Assembly (NCBI RefSeq): GCF_002223055.1
Contig: NZ_NKFL01000004.1
Coordinates: forward strand, 1,488,001 to 1,552,000
Length of the DNA: 64,000 nt
From: Burkholderia sp. HI2500
GTDB taxonomy: Bacteria > Pseudomonadota > Gammaproteobacteria > Burkholderiales > Burkholderiaceae
Reading direction: 5' to 3'
The notes beneath the pieces were generated by a model that saw only the letters and a program-made list of their open reading frames with translations, was not told the origin of the DNA and did not search any database. Position numbers and translations under genes: made by a program. Shown piece by piece: positions 16,990-25,849 of the stretch (within the stretch, counting starts at the first letter, position 1; every line of letters begins with the position of its first letter).

Positions 16990-17955
16990 TTACACCACAT
17001 GCCGCGGCGTGCCGCCCACGAACGCGGCGACGTTGTCCACGAGCTGATCGGCGAGCGCCTGCATCGCTTCGTCACTCGCCCACGCGACGTGCGGCGTCAG
17101 GATGAATGCCGGATGCGACAGGATCGCGTGGAACGGATGCGCGGCCGGCAGCGGCTCCTGCGTGACCACGTCGAACCCCGCGCCCGCGATCTGCCCCGAC
17201 TGCAATGCGTCGACCAGCGCACCTTCATCCACGAGCCCGCCGCGCGCGGTATTGATCAGCAATGGCCGGCGCGCCATCCGCGCGAACGCGGCCGCGTCGA
17301 TCAGGTGCCGCGTCGCCGGCGCGAGCGGGCAGTGCAGCGTGATCACGTCGCTGTCGCGCAGCAGCGTGTCGAGCGGCGCGTAGTCGTCTCCCGCCGCATC
17401 GCCGTGCGCCGCGAACCGCACCCGCATGTCGAGCGCGCGGGCGATGCCGGCCACCGCGCGCCCGAGCACGCCGTCGCCGACGATCCCGAGCGTCGAGCCG
17501 GCCAGGTCGCGAATCGGATGATCGAAAAAGCAGAACTGCCCGCTGTCGAGCCAGCGCCCGCCACGCACCGCGTCGCGGTACGCGACGAGGCTGCGGCGCA
17601 GCGCGAAGATCAGCGCGAACGTATGCTCGGGCACCGTGCGGACCGCATACCCGCGAATATTGCTCACCACGATGCCGCGCGCCGCGCACGCGTCGAGATC
17701 GACGATGTCGGTGCCCGTCGCGGCGATCGCGATCATCCGTAGGCGCCGCGCATCGGCGAGCGCTGCCGCGTCGAGCCGCACCTTGTTGGTCACGACGATG
17801 TCCGCGTCACCGATGCGCGCGGCTATCTCGTGCGCGGCCGTCCGGTCGAAGGTCTGCAATACGTGCGGGAACGGAAACGGCTTCAGCACGGTGTGCGGCG
17901 ACAGCGTCGCGCGGTCGAGAAACACGATCTTCGCGGGAGAGGAAGCAGAAAACAT
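16990..17955 (-). CDS. D-2-hydroxyacid dehydrogenase (glycerate dehydrogenase-like)
   Basis: The 321-aa NAD(P)-dependent oxidoreductase has the Rossmann motif GIVGDGVLGRAV. The catalytic residues of the family are visible: Arg in LINTARGGLVDEGAL, Glu in VVTQEPLPAAHPF and the His in ILTPHVAWAS. The N-terminal half (VTNKVRLDAAAL, IAIAATGTDIVD) matches HprA/glycerate dehydrogenase rather than phosphoglycerate dehydrogenase, and there is no ACT domain. It likely interconverts hydroxypyruvate or glyoxylate with glycerate or glycolate, or acts on another 2-keto acid. It is divergent from the CoA-transferase operon, with two palindromic repeats in the shared promoter. Confidence 0.9.
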   Translation of the reverse strand: MFSASSPAKIVFLDRATLSPHTVLKPFPFPHVLQTFDRTAAHEIAARIGDADIVVTNKVRLDAAALADARRLRMIAIAATGTDIVDLDACAARGIVVSNIRGYAVRTVPEHTFALIFALRRSLVAYRDAVRGGRWLDSGQFCFFDHPIRDLAGSTLGIVGDGVLGRAVAGIARALDMRVRFAAHGDAAGDDYAPLDTLLRDSDVITLHCPLAPATRHLIDAAAFARMARRPLLINTARGGLVDEGALVDALQSGQIAGAGFDVVTQEPLPAAHPFHAILSHPAFILTPHVAWASDEAMQALADQLVDNVAAFVGGTPRHVV

Positions 17956-18048
17956 GGCGGGTCTCGCTGACAGGCGCCCGGCGGGCGCGGAACGGGTTCG
18001 ATTCTGCCGGCGGCGCGGGTGCCGTCGTTTGCCCGTTGCGCGAGCGCG

Positions 18049-18065
18049 CTTTCCCGGATGGAAAG
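18049..18065. promoter_or_regulatory. Palindrome CTTTCC-N5-GGAAAG, copy 1
   Basis: A perfect inverted repeat in the 251-nt divergent region between the dehydrogenase and CoA-transferase genes. An identical-arm copy starts 55 bp downstream. It is immediately followed by TTGACG. It is a probable operator of an unidentified regulator. Confidence 0.6.
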
Positions 18066-18103
18066 GTTGACGCTACGCGTTGCACGAGGGGCGTGACGCG
18101 CGC

Positions 18104-18120
18104 CTTTCCGAAACGGAAAG
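18104..18120. promoter_or_regulatory. Palindrome CTTTCC-N5-GGAAAG, copy 2
   Basis: This has the same arms as copy 1; the symmetry extends to GCCTTTCCG-AAA-CGGAAAGGC (18102-18122). It lies about 85 nt before the CoA-transferase start. Confidence 0.6.
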
Positions 18121-18206
18121 GCTGGTTGAGCATCGATCGATTTTCGCCGGGCGCGAACGCCGTCATGATCGCCTTCATCGACACCACGATTTCATCGGAG
18201 ACAGCC

Positions 18207-19397
18207 ATGACACGCCCCCTGGACGGCATCCGCGTGCTGGAACTCGGCCAACTGATCGCCGGGCCGTTCGCGGGCCGGATGCTCGCCGAATTCGGCGCCG
18301 ACGTGCTCAAGGTCGAGCCGCCCGGGCTCGGCGACCCGCTGCGCAAATGGCGGCTGCTGCATGAAGGCACGTCGGTCTGGTGGGCCGCGCAGTCGCGCAA
18401 CAAGACCTCGCTCACGCTCGACCTGCGCACGCCCGAAGGGCAGGACGTCGTGCGCCGCCTTGTGGCCGAGACCGACGTGCTGATCGAGAACTTCCGGCCC
18501 GGCACGCTCGAAGGCTGGGGGCTCGGCTGGGACGCGCTGTCCGCGATCAACCCGGGGCTCGTGATGCTGCGCGTGTCGGGCTTCGGCCAGACGGGCCCGT
18601 ACCGCGACCGTCCCGGCTTCGGCGTGATCGCCGAGGCGATGGGCGGCCTGCGGCACCTGACCGGCGAGCCCGGCCGCACACCGGTGCGCGTCGGCATCTC
18701 GCTCGGCGATTCGCTGTCGGCGCTGCACGGCGTGATCGGCGTGCTGCTTGCGCTGCGGCATCGCGAGCAGCAGGGCGGCAAGGGGCAGGTCGTCGACGTC
18801 GCGCTGTACGAGTCGGTCTTCAACATGATGGAAAGCCTGCTGCCCGAATACTCGGCGTTCGGCGCCGTGCGCGAGGCGGCCGGCAGCAGCCTGCCCGGCA
18901 TCGCGCCGACCAACGCGTACCGCTGCCGCGACGGCAAGTACGCACTGATCGCGGGCAACGGCGACAGCATCTTCCGGCGCCTGATGGAGCTGATCGGCCG
19001 GCCCGATCTCGGCAACGACCCCGCGCTCGCGCACAACGACGGGCGCGTCGCGCAGGTCGAGCGCATCGACGCGGCAATCGGCGAATGGAGCGCGCAGCAC
19101 GATCTCGATGCCGTACTGGCCGCGCTGAACGAAGCACGCATTCCGTCCGGGCGCATCTACGACGTGGCCGACATCGCGGCCGATCCGCATTACCGCGCCC
19201 GCGACATGCTCGTCGATGCCGCGTTGCCCGACGGCACGCCGGTACTCGTGCCGGGCATCGTACCGAAGCTCGGCGCGACGCCCGGGCGCATCGAACACGC
19301 GGCGCCCGCGCTCGGCGCGGATACCGACGCGGTACTCGAATCGCTCGGCATCGATGCGGCGACGCGCGGCGACTGGCGCACGCGCGGCGTGATCTGA
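18207..19397 (+). CDS. CaiB/BaiF-family CoA-transferase (type III)
   Basis: The start ATG at 18207 lies 6 nt after CGGAG and gives 396 aa beginning MTRPLDGIRVLELGQLIAGP. An in-frame upstream extension from 18036 covers the palindromes and is rejected. The family signatures are AGRMLAEFGADVLKVEPPG, SRNKTSLTLDLR (substrate loop) and LIENFRPGTLEGWGLG, with the catalytic Asp expected near residue 165 (VGISLGDSLSALHG). Type III enzymes move CoA between carboxylic acids. Followed 24 nt later by an HMG-CoA-lyase-type gene, it probably activates a 3-hydroxy-dicarboxylic acid (for example citramalate or 3-hydroxy-3-methylglutarate) for cleavage. The exact acid is not known. Confidence 0.92.
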   Translation: MTRPLDGIRVLELGQLIAGPFAGRMLAEFGADVLKVEPPGLGDPLRKWRLLHEGTSVWWAAQSRNKTSLTLDLRTPEGQDVVRRLVAETDVLIENFRPGTLEGWGLGWDALSAINPGLVMLRVSGFGQTGPYRDRPGFGVIAEAMGGLRHLTGEPGRTPVRVGISLGDSLSALHGVIGVLLALRHREQQGGKGQVVDVALYESVFNMMESLLPEYSAFGAVREAAGSSLPGIAPTNAYRCRDGKYALIAGNGDSIFRRLMELIGRPDLGNDPALAHNDGRVAQVERIDAAIGEWSAQHDLDAVLAALNEARIPSGRIYDVADIAADPHYRARDMLVDAALPDGTPVLVPGIVPKLGATPGRIEHAAPALGADTDAVLESLGIDAATRGDWRTRGVI

Positions 19398-19421
19398 GAT
19401 GCGGAAACAGGAGAAAACAAC

Positions 19422-20384
19422 ATGAGCGGCCAACGCAAACGCCTCTACCTCCACGAAGTCGCGACGCGCGACGGTCTCCAGAACGAAGCGGCATTCGTCG
19501 ACACCGACGACAAGATCGCGCTCGTCGACGCGCTGAGCGCGTGCGGCTACGCGAAGATCGAGGTCACGTCGTTCACGTCGCCGAAGGCGATCCCTGCGTT
19601 ACGCGACGCGGAGGCCGTGATGCACGGCATCGCGCGCGCACCCGGCGTCGTCTATACGGTGCTCGTGCCGAACGTGCGCGGGGCGGAGCGCGCGCTGTCG
19701 TGCGGGGTCGACGAAGTGAACCTCGTGATGTCGATGAGCGAAAGCCACAACCGCGCGAACCTGCGGATGACGCGCGAGCAGTCGTTCGCACAACTGCGCG
19801 ACGTGATCGACGCGGTACGCGGCGCCGGTGTCGCGATCAACGTGTCGCTGTCGACCGCGATGGGCTGCCCGATGGAAGGCGATGTTGCAGCAGAAGGCGT
19901 GCTCGCATGGATGCAGCGCTTCGCGGATCTCGGCGTGCACGGCTTCACGCTGTGCGACACGACGGGCATGGCGTTTCCGTCGCAGGTGCGCGACCTGTCG
20001 GCACGGGCACGCGAACGCTTCGGTGCGCTGCAGCTCACGCTGCACTTCCACAATACGCGCGGGATGGCGCTCGCGAATACGCTCGCGGCGCTCGACGCCG
20101 GGATCGACCGCTTCGACGCGTCGCTCGGCGGGCTCGGCGGCTGTCCGTACGCGCCGGGCGCGACCGGCAACGCGTGCACCGAAGAACTCGTGCACATGCT
20201 CGAACTCGACGGCTTCGATACGGGCATCGATCTCGCGGCCGTGCTGGCCGCGTCGGCACGGCTGCCCGCACTGATCGGGCATGACGTGCCGAGCCAGATC
20301 CTGAAAGCCGGGCGCCGCTCGGACCTTCATCCGCCGCCGCGCGCGGACGCCGGCGACATGCCCGCGCAGCGCGCGTTCTCATGA
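19422..20384 (+). CDS. Hydroxymethylglutaryl-CoA lyase-family enzyme
   Basis: The 320-aa TIM-barrel lyase has the HMG-CoA lyase pattern: HEVATRDGLQNE (catalytic Arg-Asp), TLCDTTGMAFP, LHFHNTRGMALAN (metal-binding HxH) and the signature loop GGLGGCPYAPGATGNACTEE with the active-site cysteine. It cleaves a 3-hydroxyacyl-CoA to acetyl-CoA or pyruvate plus a keto acid. Placed after a CaiB-type transferase and before a VOC protein, it likely serves a small acid-degradation module rather than leucine catabolism, since the other leucine genes are absent. The start follows a GGAG ribosome-binding site. Confidence 0.92.
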   Translation: MSGQRKRLYLHEVATRDGLQNEAAFVDTDDKIALVDALSACGYAKIEVTSFTSPKAIPALRDAEAVMHGIARAPGVVYTVLVPNVRGAERALSCGVDEVNLVMSMSESHNRANLRMTREQSFAQLRDVIDAVRGAGVAINVSLSTAMGCPMEGDVAAEGVLAWMQRFADLGVHGFTLCDTTGMAFPSQVRDLSARARERFGALQLTLHFHNTRGMALANTLAALDAGIDRFDASLGGLGGCPYAPGATGNACTEELVHMLELDGFDTGIDLAAVLAASARLPALIGHDVPSQILKAGRRSDLHPPPRADAGDMPAQRAFS

Positions 20385-20406
20385 ACCACGAACAGGAGCG
20401 AACCTC

Positions 20407-20790
20407 ATGGCGCTGATCGATCACCTCGACCATCTCGTGCTGACCTGCGTCGATCCCGACCGGACGAAGCATTTCTACACCGAGGTGCTGCAGATGCGGC
20501 TCGAAACCTTCGGCGCGGGCCGGATCGCCTTCCGCTTCGGCAACCAGAAGATCAACCTGCACGTGCGCGGCGCGGAATTCGAACCGAAAGCGCATGTGCC
20601 GGTGCCCGGCGCGCTCGACCTGTGCTTCATCGCGTCCGTGCCGCTCGACGACGTGATCGCACACCTGAAGCGCGTCGCCTGGCCGATCGTCGAAGGGCCG
20701 GTCGAGCGCACGGGCGCGACGCAGAAGATCCGGTCGGTCTACGTGCGCGATCCCGACCTGAACCTGATCGAGATCTCCGAGTTGATCTGA
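20407..20790 (+). CDS. VOC-family (glyoxalase/dioxygenase-like) protein
   Basis: The 127-aa protein contains one vicinal-oxygen-chelate module: IDHLDHLVLTCVDPDRTKHFYTEVL at the N-terminus, and VYVRDPDLNLIEISELI at the C-terminus with the terminal metal-ligand Glu. The metal histidines fall in DHLDHL and near INLHVRG. It could be a lyase, isomerase or dioxygenase subunit. It is the third gene of the CoA-transferase operon, 22 nt after the lyase gene. Confidence 0.88.
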   Translation: MALIDHLDHLVLTCVDPDRTKHFYTEVLQMRLETFGAGRIAFRFGNQKINLHVRGAEFEPKAHVPVPGALDLCFIASVPLDDVIAHLKRVAWPIVEGPVERTGATQKIRSVYVRDPDLNLIEISELI

Positions 20791-21036
20791 GCACCGGCGC
20801 ACCACCGCGTCGTATCGACGCGTCGCCCTCACGCGAGCGGACCTGATCACGGTGCGGCCGCATGCCGCGCCGATCTCCCGCCGAAATCGGACAGCCGGCC
20901 TCCGCGCTCGCCGATTCCGGATAGCCGACCCATGCCGCGCTGCGGATAATGCAGGCATCGGCGACTGAGAAGCCGCCTTCGCAGCGGACGCGACGCTCGC
21001 GTCCGCGCTTCCGCAACCCGACCGAGGCGATTCCCG

Positions 21037-21864
21037 ATGACGATCCTCTACCGCGGCATGGACCGCGCGGCGCTCGACGCCGCTTATCTGAACACGAAGG
21101 TGGTACCCGATTTCCCTGCGTTGCTCGCGTCGATGCAGGCGCGCAGCGCAGCGCTCTATGCAGCCGCGTCCGTCCGGCGCGACCTGCGTTACGGCGCGCA
21201 ACCCGCGCAGCGTTTCGACTGGCTGTCGTGCGGCCAGCCCGAGGCGCCGCTGTTCGTGTTCGTTCACGGCGGCTACTGGCAGCACTGCGCGAAAGAGGAT
21301 TTCGCGTACGGGGCGCGCGGGCCGCTCGCGCGCGGTTTCGACGTGATACTCGCCGAATACACGCTCGCGCCGATCGCGACGATGACCGACATCGTCGGCG
21401 AGATCGGCGCGCTGCTCGACTACCTGGCGAACGACCCGGACGGCCTCGGCACCGCGAAGCGGCCGATCCACCTGAGCGGCCATTCAGCGGGCGGCCATCT
21501 GACGGCCGTGCACCGCGCGCATCCGGCCGTCGTCTCGGCGCTCGCGATCAGTCCGCTCGTCGATCTCGAACCGATCTCGCTGTGCTGCCTGAACGACAAG
21601 CTGCAGCTCACCGCGCACGAAGTCGACGCGTACAGCCCGTTGCGCCACGTCGGGCCCGGCGCGCCGACGGTCGTCGCGGTCGGCGAAGCCGAGCTGCCCG
21701 AACTCGTGCGGCAAGCACGCGACTACGCGACGGCGTGCGAAGCGGCCGGCGAACGAATCATCCACGTAGGATTGCCCGGCATGCAGCACTTCGACGTGCT
21801 CGACGATCTCGAGAAGCCGGACGGTGCGATGCTCACCGCCTTGCTGTCGATCGCGCCACGCTAG
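21037..21864 (+). CDS. Alpha/beta hydrolase (kynurenine-formamidase/esterase-like)
   Basis: The 275-aa product has an oxyanion-hole motif FVHGGYWQ and the nucleophile elbow HLSGHSAGGHL. The catalytic His is probably in MQHFDVLDDL near the C-terminus. The HGG(Y/A)W plus GHSAGG combination is typical of the arylformamidase/BD-FAE and hormone-sensitive-lipase-like group. The substrate is unknown. The gene is 246 nt after the VOC gene and 96 nt before a LysR gene in the same direction, so it may or may not belong to the upstream operon. Confidence 0.85.
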   Translation: MTILYRGMDRAALDAAYLNTKVVPDFPALLASMQARSAALYAAASVRRDLRYGAQPAQRFDWLSCGQPEAPLFVFVHGGYWQHCAKEDFAYGARGPLARGFDVILAEYTLAPIATMTDIVGEIGALLDYLANDPDGLGTAKRPIHLSGHSAGGHLTAVHRAHPAVVSALAISPLVDLEPISLCCLNDKLQLTAHEVDAYSPLRHVGPGAPTVVAVGEAELPELVRQARDYATACEAAGERIIHVGLPGMQHFDVLDDLEKPDGAMLTALLSIAPR

Positions 21865-21960
21865 GCGCGCCGTATCGCGCGGGGGCGGCCGGGCGTATGA
21901 TCGGCGTCAGGCCGCCGCGCCGACGGCAGGCGCCGGCACCGCCTTCCCAGGACCCACGAC

Positions 21961-22854
21961 ATGGTGAATCCGCTTCATTTCGATCTGCAGTCGCTGCGCG
22001 TGTTCGCGCTCGTCGCCGAGCACGGCAGCCTGACGAAAGCGGCCGAACACGGCCAGCTCACGCTGTCCGCGGTCAGCAAGCGCATCGCCGAGCTGGAAAG
22101 CGTGACGGGCAGTGCATTGTTCGTCCGGCATGCGCGCGGTGTCGAGCTGACGCCCGCGGGCCGCGCGCTGCTCGACCACGCGGCGAAGGTGATCGAGCAG
22201 GTCAACCGGATGGCGCACGAGATGAGCGATTACGTCGCCGGCGTGCGCGGCCATATCCACGTGTGGACCAACACGTCCGCGATCGTGCAGTTCCTGCCCG
22301 CCGATCTCGCCGCGTTCCTCACCGACCATCCGGGCATCAAGGTCAGCCTCGAAGAGCGGCTGAGCCACGAGATCGTCGACGCGCTCGCATCCGGCAAGGC
22401 CGATCTCGGCGTGTTCGCCGACAACGTGCCGGCCCCCGGCATCGAACGGCGGTTGTACCGGCGCGACGAGCTCGTGCTGCTCGTGCCGCGCACGCACCGG
22501 TTCGCCGCGCGCGACAGCATCCGCTTCGCGGATACGCTCGACGAAGACTACGTGGGGCTCAGTGACGGCAGCTCGCTGCTCGCGCGCATGACCGACGCGG
22601 CGTTCGCGGTCGAGCGCTCGCTGAAGCTGCGGATCCAGGTATCGAATTTCGACGGTGTGAGCCGGATGATCGAGGCGGGGCTCGGCATCGGCATCCTGCC
22701 GCGCGATGCGGTGACCGGCGAGCGCGCGGCGCGGCTCGGGGTCGTGAAGCTCGACGATGCGTGGGCGACGAGAACGCTGTGGGTGGGGGTGAAGGCCGGC
22801 GCCGTGCTGACGACCGATATCGCGAAGCTGTTCGATTTCATGTCGGCGCGGTGA
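21961..22854 (+). CDS. LysR-family transcriptional regulator
   Basis: The 297-aa regulator has an N-terminal winged HTH (SLRVFALVAEHGSLTKAAEHGQL, then TLSAVSKRIAELE) and a C-terminal periplasmic-binding-like effector domain from about residue 90. It is downstream of, and in the same direction as, the hydrolase gene. LysR proteins usually activate a neighbouring gene set with a small metabolite. Its target here is unclear; the CoA-transferase/lyase operon or the hydrolase is the most likely. Confidence 0.92.
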   Translation: MVNPLHFDLQSLRVFALVAEHGSLTKAAEHGQLTLSAVSKRIAELESVTGSALFVRHARGVELTPAGRALLDHAAKVIEQVNRMAHEMSDYVAGVRGHIHVWTNTSAIVQFLPADLAAFLTDHPGIKVSLEERLSHEIVDALASGKADLGVFADNVPAPGIERRLYRRDELVLLVPRTHRFAARDSIRFADTLDEDYVGLSDGSSLLARMTDAAFAVERSLKLRIQVSNFDGVSRMIEAGLGIGILPRDAVTGERAARLGVVKLDDAWATRTLWVGVKAGAVLTTDIAKLFDFMSAR

Positions 22855-22977
22855 GGCGACGCGGCGTGCGCAAAGCCGTTTTGGCCCGGATTCCGAAGAA
22901 CACGATCATAGGTTCACGTTCGCACCGATTACCGACGTTCTGTCCAATTCCTCAACCGCTGGATCCGGGGCCGCCAC

Positions 22978-23244
22978 ATGAACGAATCGAGCTACCGCCT
23001 TGTTGTCGGCTTTGTCGTTGTCGCTTACGGCATCGCGATGTCCGCCGTCATGGCATTTCGTCCGGAACGGATCTTGGCCCTCCATTGCCGATCGAGGGCC
23101 TGGCGATGGACGTACAAATTCTTTTACAACATGTCGACCGAAGACATCATGTCGGCCAGAATGATTCGAATCACCCGATTCGAGGGGTGGGTAGGGCTGG
23201 TGTTCTGTACGGTCCTCATGTGGGGCTTCCTGTTCCGCAAGTAG
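22978..23244 (+). CDS. Small membrane protein of unknown function (two predicted spans)
   Basis: The 88-aa product has two hydrophobic segments, YRLVVGFVVVAYGIAMSAVM near the N-terminus and WVGLVFCTVLMWGFLF at the C-terminus, separated by a basic loop (RSRAWRWTYKFFYNM). This looks like a hairpin inner-membrane protein. I do not recognise the family. Codon use is a little less GC-biased than in its neighbours. It starts 123 nt after the LysR gene, and the convergent MFS gene ends 150 nt beyond it. Confidence 0.6.
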   Translation: MNESSYRLVVGFVVVAYGIAMSAVMAFRPERILALHCRSRAWRWTYKFFYNMSTEDIMSARMIRITRFEGWVGLVFCTVLMWGFLFRK

Positions 23245-23394
23245 CAAGGCGTCACCGGCTCGCGCATTCATGAGCGCCCCTTTGGGGATCGGGCAAACGT
23301 GTCACCACAGATGACTGGCGACATATCGCCCAGGAAATCCAGCAGCCATCGAAAATGATGCGGGCGCACGTTCCCATGCCCCGCATTCCCCCGC

Positions 23395-24852
23395 TCAAAC
23401 CGGATTGATCTCATCCTGGCTGCGCCGCGTAGTCAGCGGCCCGAGCACGCGCAGCGTGACCGCGACGATACCGAGCGCGACCGAGATTACCCCGAACATC
23501 GCACCCGCGCCATAACTGCCGAGCACCGGCAACAACACGAACGGCAACACCCCGCTGACGATCCTCGACAGCGCATAGGTGCTGCCGATCGCCGTCGAGC
23601 GCACCCGCGCCGGGAAAATCTCTGCCTGATACACGTGATACGCGTTGCTGAACACGTTCGACGCACAGGTCGTCAGGAACCCGAAGCCGACGATCAGCGC
23701 GGTATTGCCCGAATACGCGAAGCACAGCCCGAACACGGCGATCGACAGGATCGACACGATCACGAGCGTGCGGCGCTCGATCCAGTTGAGCAACGGAATC
23801 GACAGCAGCGAGCCGACCGGATAGCCGATGAACGACAGCGCGATGAACAGCGTGCTGTCCGTCACGTCGAAGCCGCGACTTTTCACGACCGTGCCGGCCA
23901 GCGTGCCGAACCCGTAATAACCGAAGCCCTGAAACAGGTGAAAGATCGCGAGCATCACGTAGCGCGCGCCGTACGGTTCGCGTCGCAGCAGCGCGATACG
24001 CTCGCCAAGCCCGAGCGGCCGTTGCGGCTCGACCGGCTCCGCGAATTGCTCTGGCACGCGCACGCCGGTGCCTTCCGCGAAGCGTCGCAATGCCGCATGC
24101 GCGTCGGCGGTGCGACCCTGCGCGAGCAGCCAGCGCGGGCTCTCCGGCAGCCGATGCTGGACGAACAGCACGTACCCGGCGCCGAGGCTGCCGATCGCGA
24201 GGATGATGCGCCAGCCGGCCACGCCACCGACATGAAGCGGGTTCAACCACAGCGCCAGAAACCCGACGAGCGGCACCGCGACATAGGAAGTCGTATAGGC
24301 CCACGCGGCGAGCCTGCCGCGCTTTTCCTTAGGCAGGATCTCGGACAGGAAGCTGTCGGCAACCGGATAGATCGCGCCGACGCCGATGCCGGTCAGGAAC
24401 CGGCACGCGACGAGCATGTCGGCATTCACCGCAAACGCGCCGACCAGCGAGAATGCGCTGTACCACGTGAGCGTCAGCAGGAACGCCTTGCGCCGGCCGA
24501 TGCGGTCGGCGAGGCTGCCGAGGCACATCGCGCCGACGAACATGCCGATGAACGCCGATGCGAGCAGCAGCTTGAAATCGGTGCTCTGCCGGCTCAGCCC
24601 GTATTCGTTCTGCAACGCGGAACCGATCGTGCTGACGAGGAAGATCTCGTACATGTCGAAGAACAGTCCGATGCCGATCACCCAGACGACGAACCGGTGC
24701 AACGCGCCGACGGGCAGGTCGTCCATGAAATCGCCGAGCGTGACGCGGCGGGCGGGGAGGGCCGACGCATCGGCGCCGGCGGCAGTGGCCGGCGGCCGTG
24801 CGAACGCGGGTTCGCCCGCGCTGCCGCCGAGATCGAGGGAATGGCTGTTCAT
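23395..24852 (-). CDS. MFS transporter (sugar-porter/aromatic-acid-like)
   Basis: The 485-aa protein has a ~50-residue hydrophilic N-terminus and then about 12 membrane helices. Signatures are VVWVIGIGLFFDMYEIFLVS in helix 1 (with the acidic residue common in the aromatic-acid and sugar-porter groups), LADRIGRRKAF in loop 2-3 and RFLTGIGVGAIYPVADSFLSE in helix 4. It should be a proton-coupled importer of an organic acid or similar solute. The upstream region contains a near copy of the CTTTCC-N5-GGAAAG palindrome seen at 18 kb. That hints at shared regulation with the CoA-transferase module. Confidence 0.88.
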   Translation of the reverse strand: MNSHSLDLGGSAGEPAFARPPATAAGADASALPARRVTLGDFMDDLPVGALHRFVVWVIGIGLFFDMYEIFLVSTIGSALQNEYGLSRQSTDFKLLLASAFIGMFVGAMCLGSLADRIGRRKAFLLTLTWYSAFSLVGAFAVNADMLVACRFLTGIGVGAIYPVADSFLSEILPKEKRGRLAAWAYTTSYVAVPLVGFLALWLNPLHVGGVAGWRIILAIGSLGAGYVLFVQHRLPESPRWLLAQGRTADAHAALRRFAEGTGVRVPEQFAEPVEPQRPLGLGERIALLRREPYGARYVMLAIFHLFQGFGYYGFGTLAGTVVKSRGFDVTDSTLFIALSFIGYPVGSLLSIPLLNWIERRTLVIVSILSIAVFGLCFAYSGNTALIVGFGFLTTCASNVFSNAYHVYQAEIFPARVRSTAIGSTYALSRIVSGVLPFVLLPVLGSYGAGAMFGVISVALGIVAVTLRVLGPLTTRRSQDEINPV

Positions 24853-25234
24853 CGCGTCTCCTGATTATCGATACGCCGTGGCGCGAGGCCCGGCCGTTCG
24901 CAACCGGCGCGCTGCATCCGGTCGCACGACGTGGCGGCAGGCACCGCAAGGCCAGTGAAAGGGCCGAATAGGCGGGCTGTACCGATCGTTCGACACATGG
25001 TGGGCAAATCCGCGGCACGTGATAATTGCGGATGCCTCAAGCGTCCTTTCCTGCGCAGAAAGGGTGCGGAACACGCGGCAACCGGCATGCACGCGGCAGG
25101 CCCGTGCAGCCTGCCTGGCGCGCGGTCATGCACCGGAGCCGATTGCGCGCTCGCACAACCGGCAGGCCGGGAAAACCATGAGGCCGATGGCCCGGCCGCC
25201 GGCGCGAACACCACCGGCGGCCACGCGTTCGCGC
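24853..25234. other. Promoter region of the MFS gene, no coding evidence
   Basis: This 382-nt gap lies between the MFS start and the end of prfH, both on the minus strand. It holds the near-palindrome at 25046-25062. I see no convincing gene; open frames here lack ribosome-binding sites and look like shadows. Confidence 0.5.
25046..25062. promoter_or_regulatory. Near copy of the 18-kb palindrome: CTTTCC-N5-AGAAAG
   Basis: It differs by one base from the CTTTCC-N5-GGAAAG elements at 18049 and 18104. It lies about 195 nt upstream of the MFS start. It is a candidate operator of the same regulator. Confidence 0.4.
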
Positions 25235-25849
25235 TCAGTCGGCCGGCACGAATGCCGCCCCGTAAAACACGCGCACGGGGTTGCCGCGCTCCAGCGCAAA
25301 GTGCTGCATCCGCCGCTGCCGGCGCGCATCGGACGCGTGACGGTCGGCCTCCTGCTGCAGTCGAACCCGCAGCAACTGCAGCGCCAGGCGCTTGTTCGCG
25401 TGCTGGCTGCGCTCGCTTTCCACGCGCACCGACAGGCCGGTCGCGACATGGGTCGCACGAATCGCGGAGCTCGTCTTGTTCACGTGCTGGCCGCCCGGCC
25501 CGCGTGCGCGCATCGCTTCGAACCGCACATCGCCATCCGGCAGCGGCTGCGCGTTGGCGCAGCACGTGACGCCGATGAACCAGTTCTTGCGCGGATGGCG
25601 CAACCGGTACGGGCTCGCGCAAATCCATTGCAGCGTGCCCGTCCAGCGGTCCGCGAGCGCCTGCGCACCTTCACCGTCGAGGTCGAGCAGCGCCGAGCGC
25701 AGCGTGCCGGGCCGTTCGCCCGGCTGCGCATCGAGCACGGTGACGACGACGCGCTTCGCATCGGCTTCCGCCTGCAGCCGCCGCAACGCATTGGCCGCGG
25801 CCAGCTGGCATTCGAGCGGGCCGTGCGCCGAAGAAATCTGCATCAGCAT
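25235..25849 (-). CDS. prfH: Peptide chain release factor homologue PrfH
   Basis: The 204-aa protein contains the class-I release-factor catalytic domain with the GGQ loop (RARGPGGQHVNKTSSAIRAT, Gly119-Gly120-Gln121), which triggers peptidyl-tRNA hydrolysis. It lacks the codon-recognition superdomain of RF1/RF2, the hallmark of PrfH. Known PrfH proteins act on ribosomes with a cut in the 16S decoding centre and work with an RtcB-type ligase that reseals it. The start at 25849 overlaps the last seven bases of rtcB, implying translational coupling. The basic C-terminus (ASDARRQRRMQHF) resembles the family. Confidence 0.93.
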   Translation of the reverse strand: MLMQISSAHGPLECQLAAANALRRLQAEADAKRVVVTVLDAQPGERPGTLRSALLDLDGEGAQALADRWTGTLQWICASPYRLRHPRKNWFIGVTCCANAQPLPDGDVRFEAMRARGPGGQHVNKTSSAIRATHVATGLSVRVESERSQHANKRLALQLLRVRLQQEADRHASDARRQRRMQHFALERGNPVRVFYGAAFVPAD

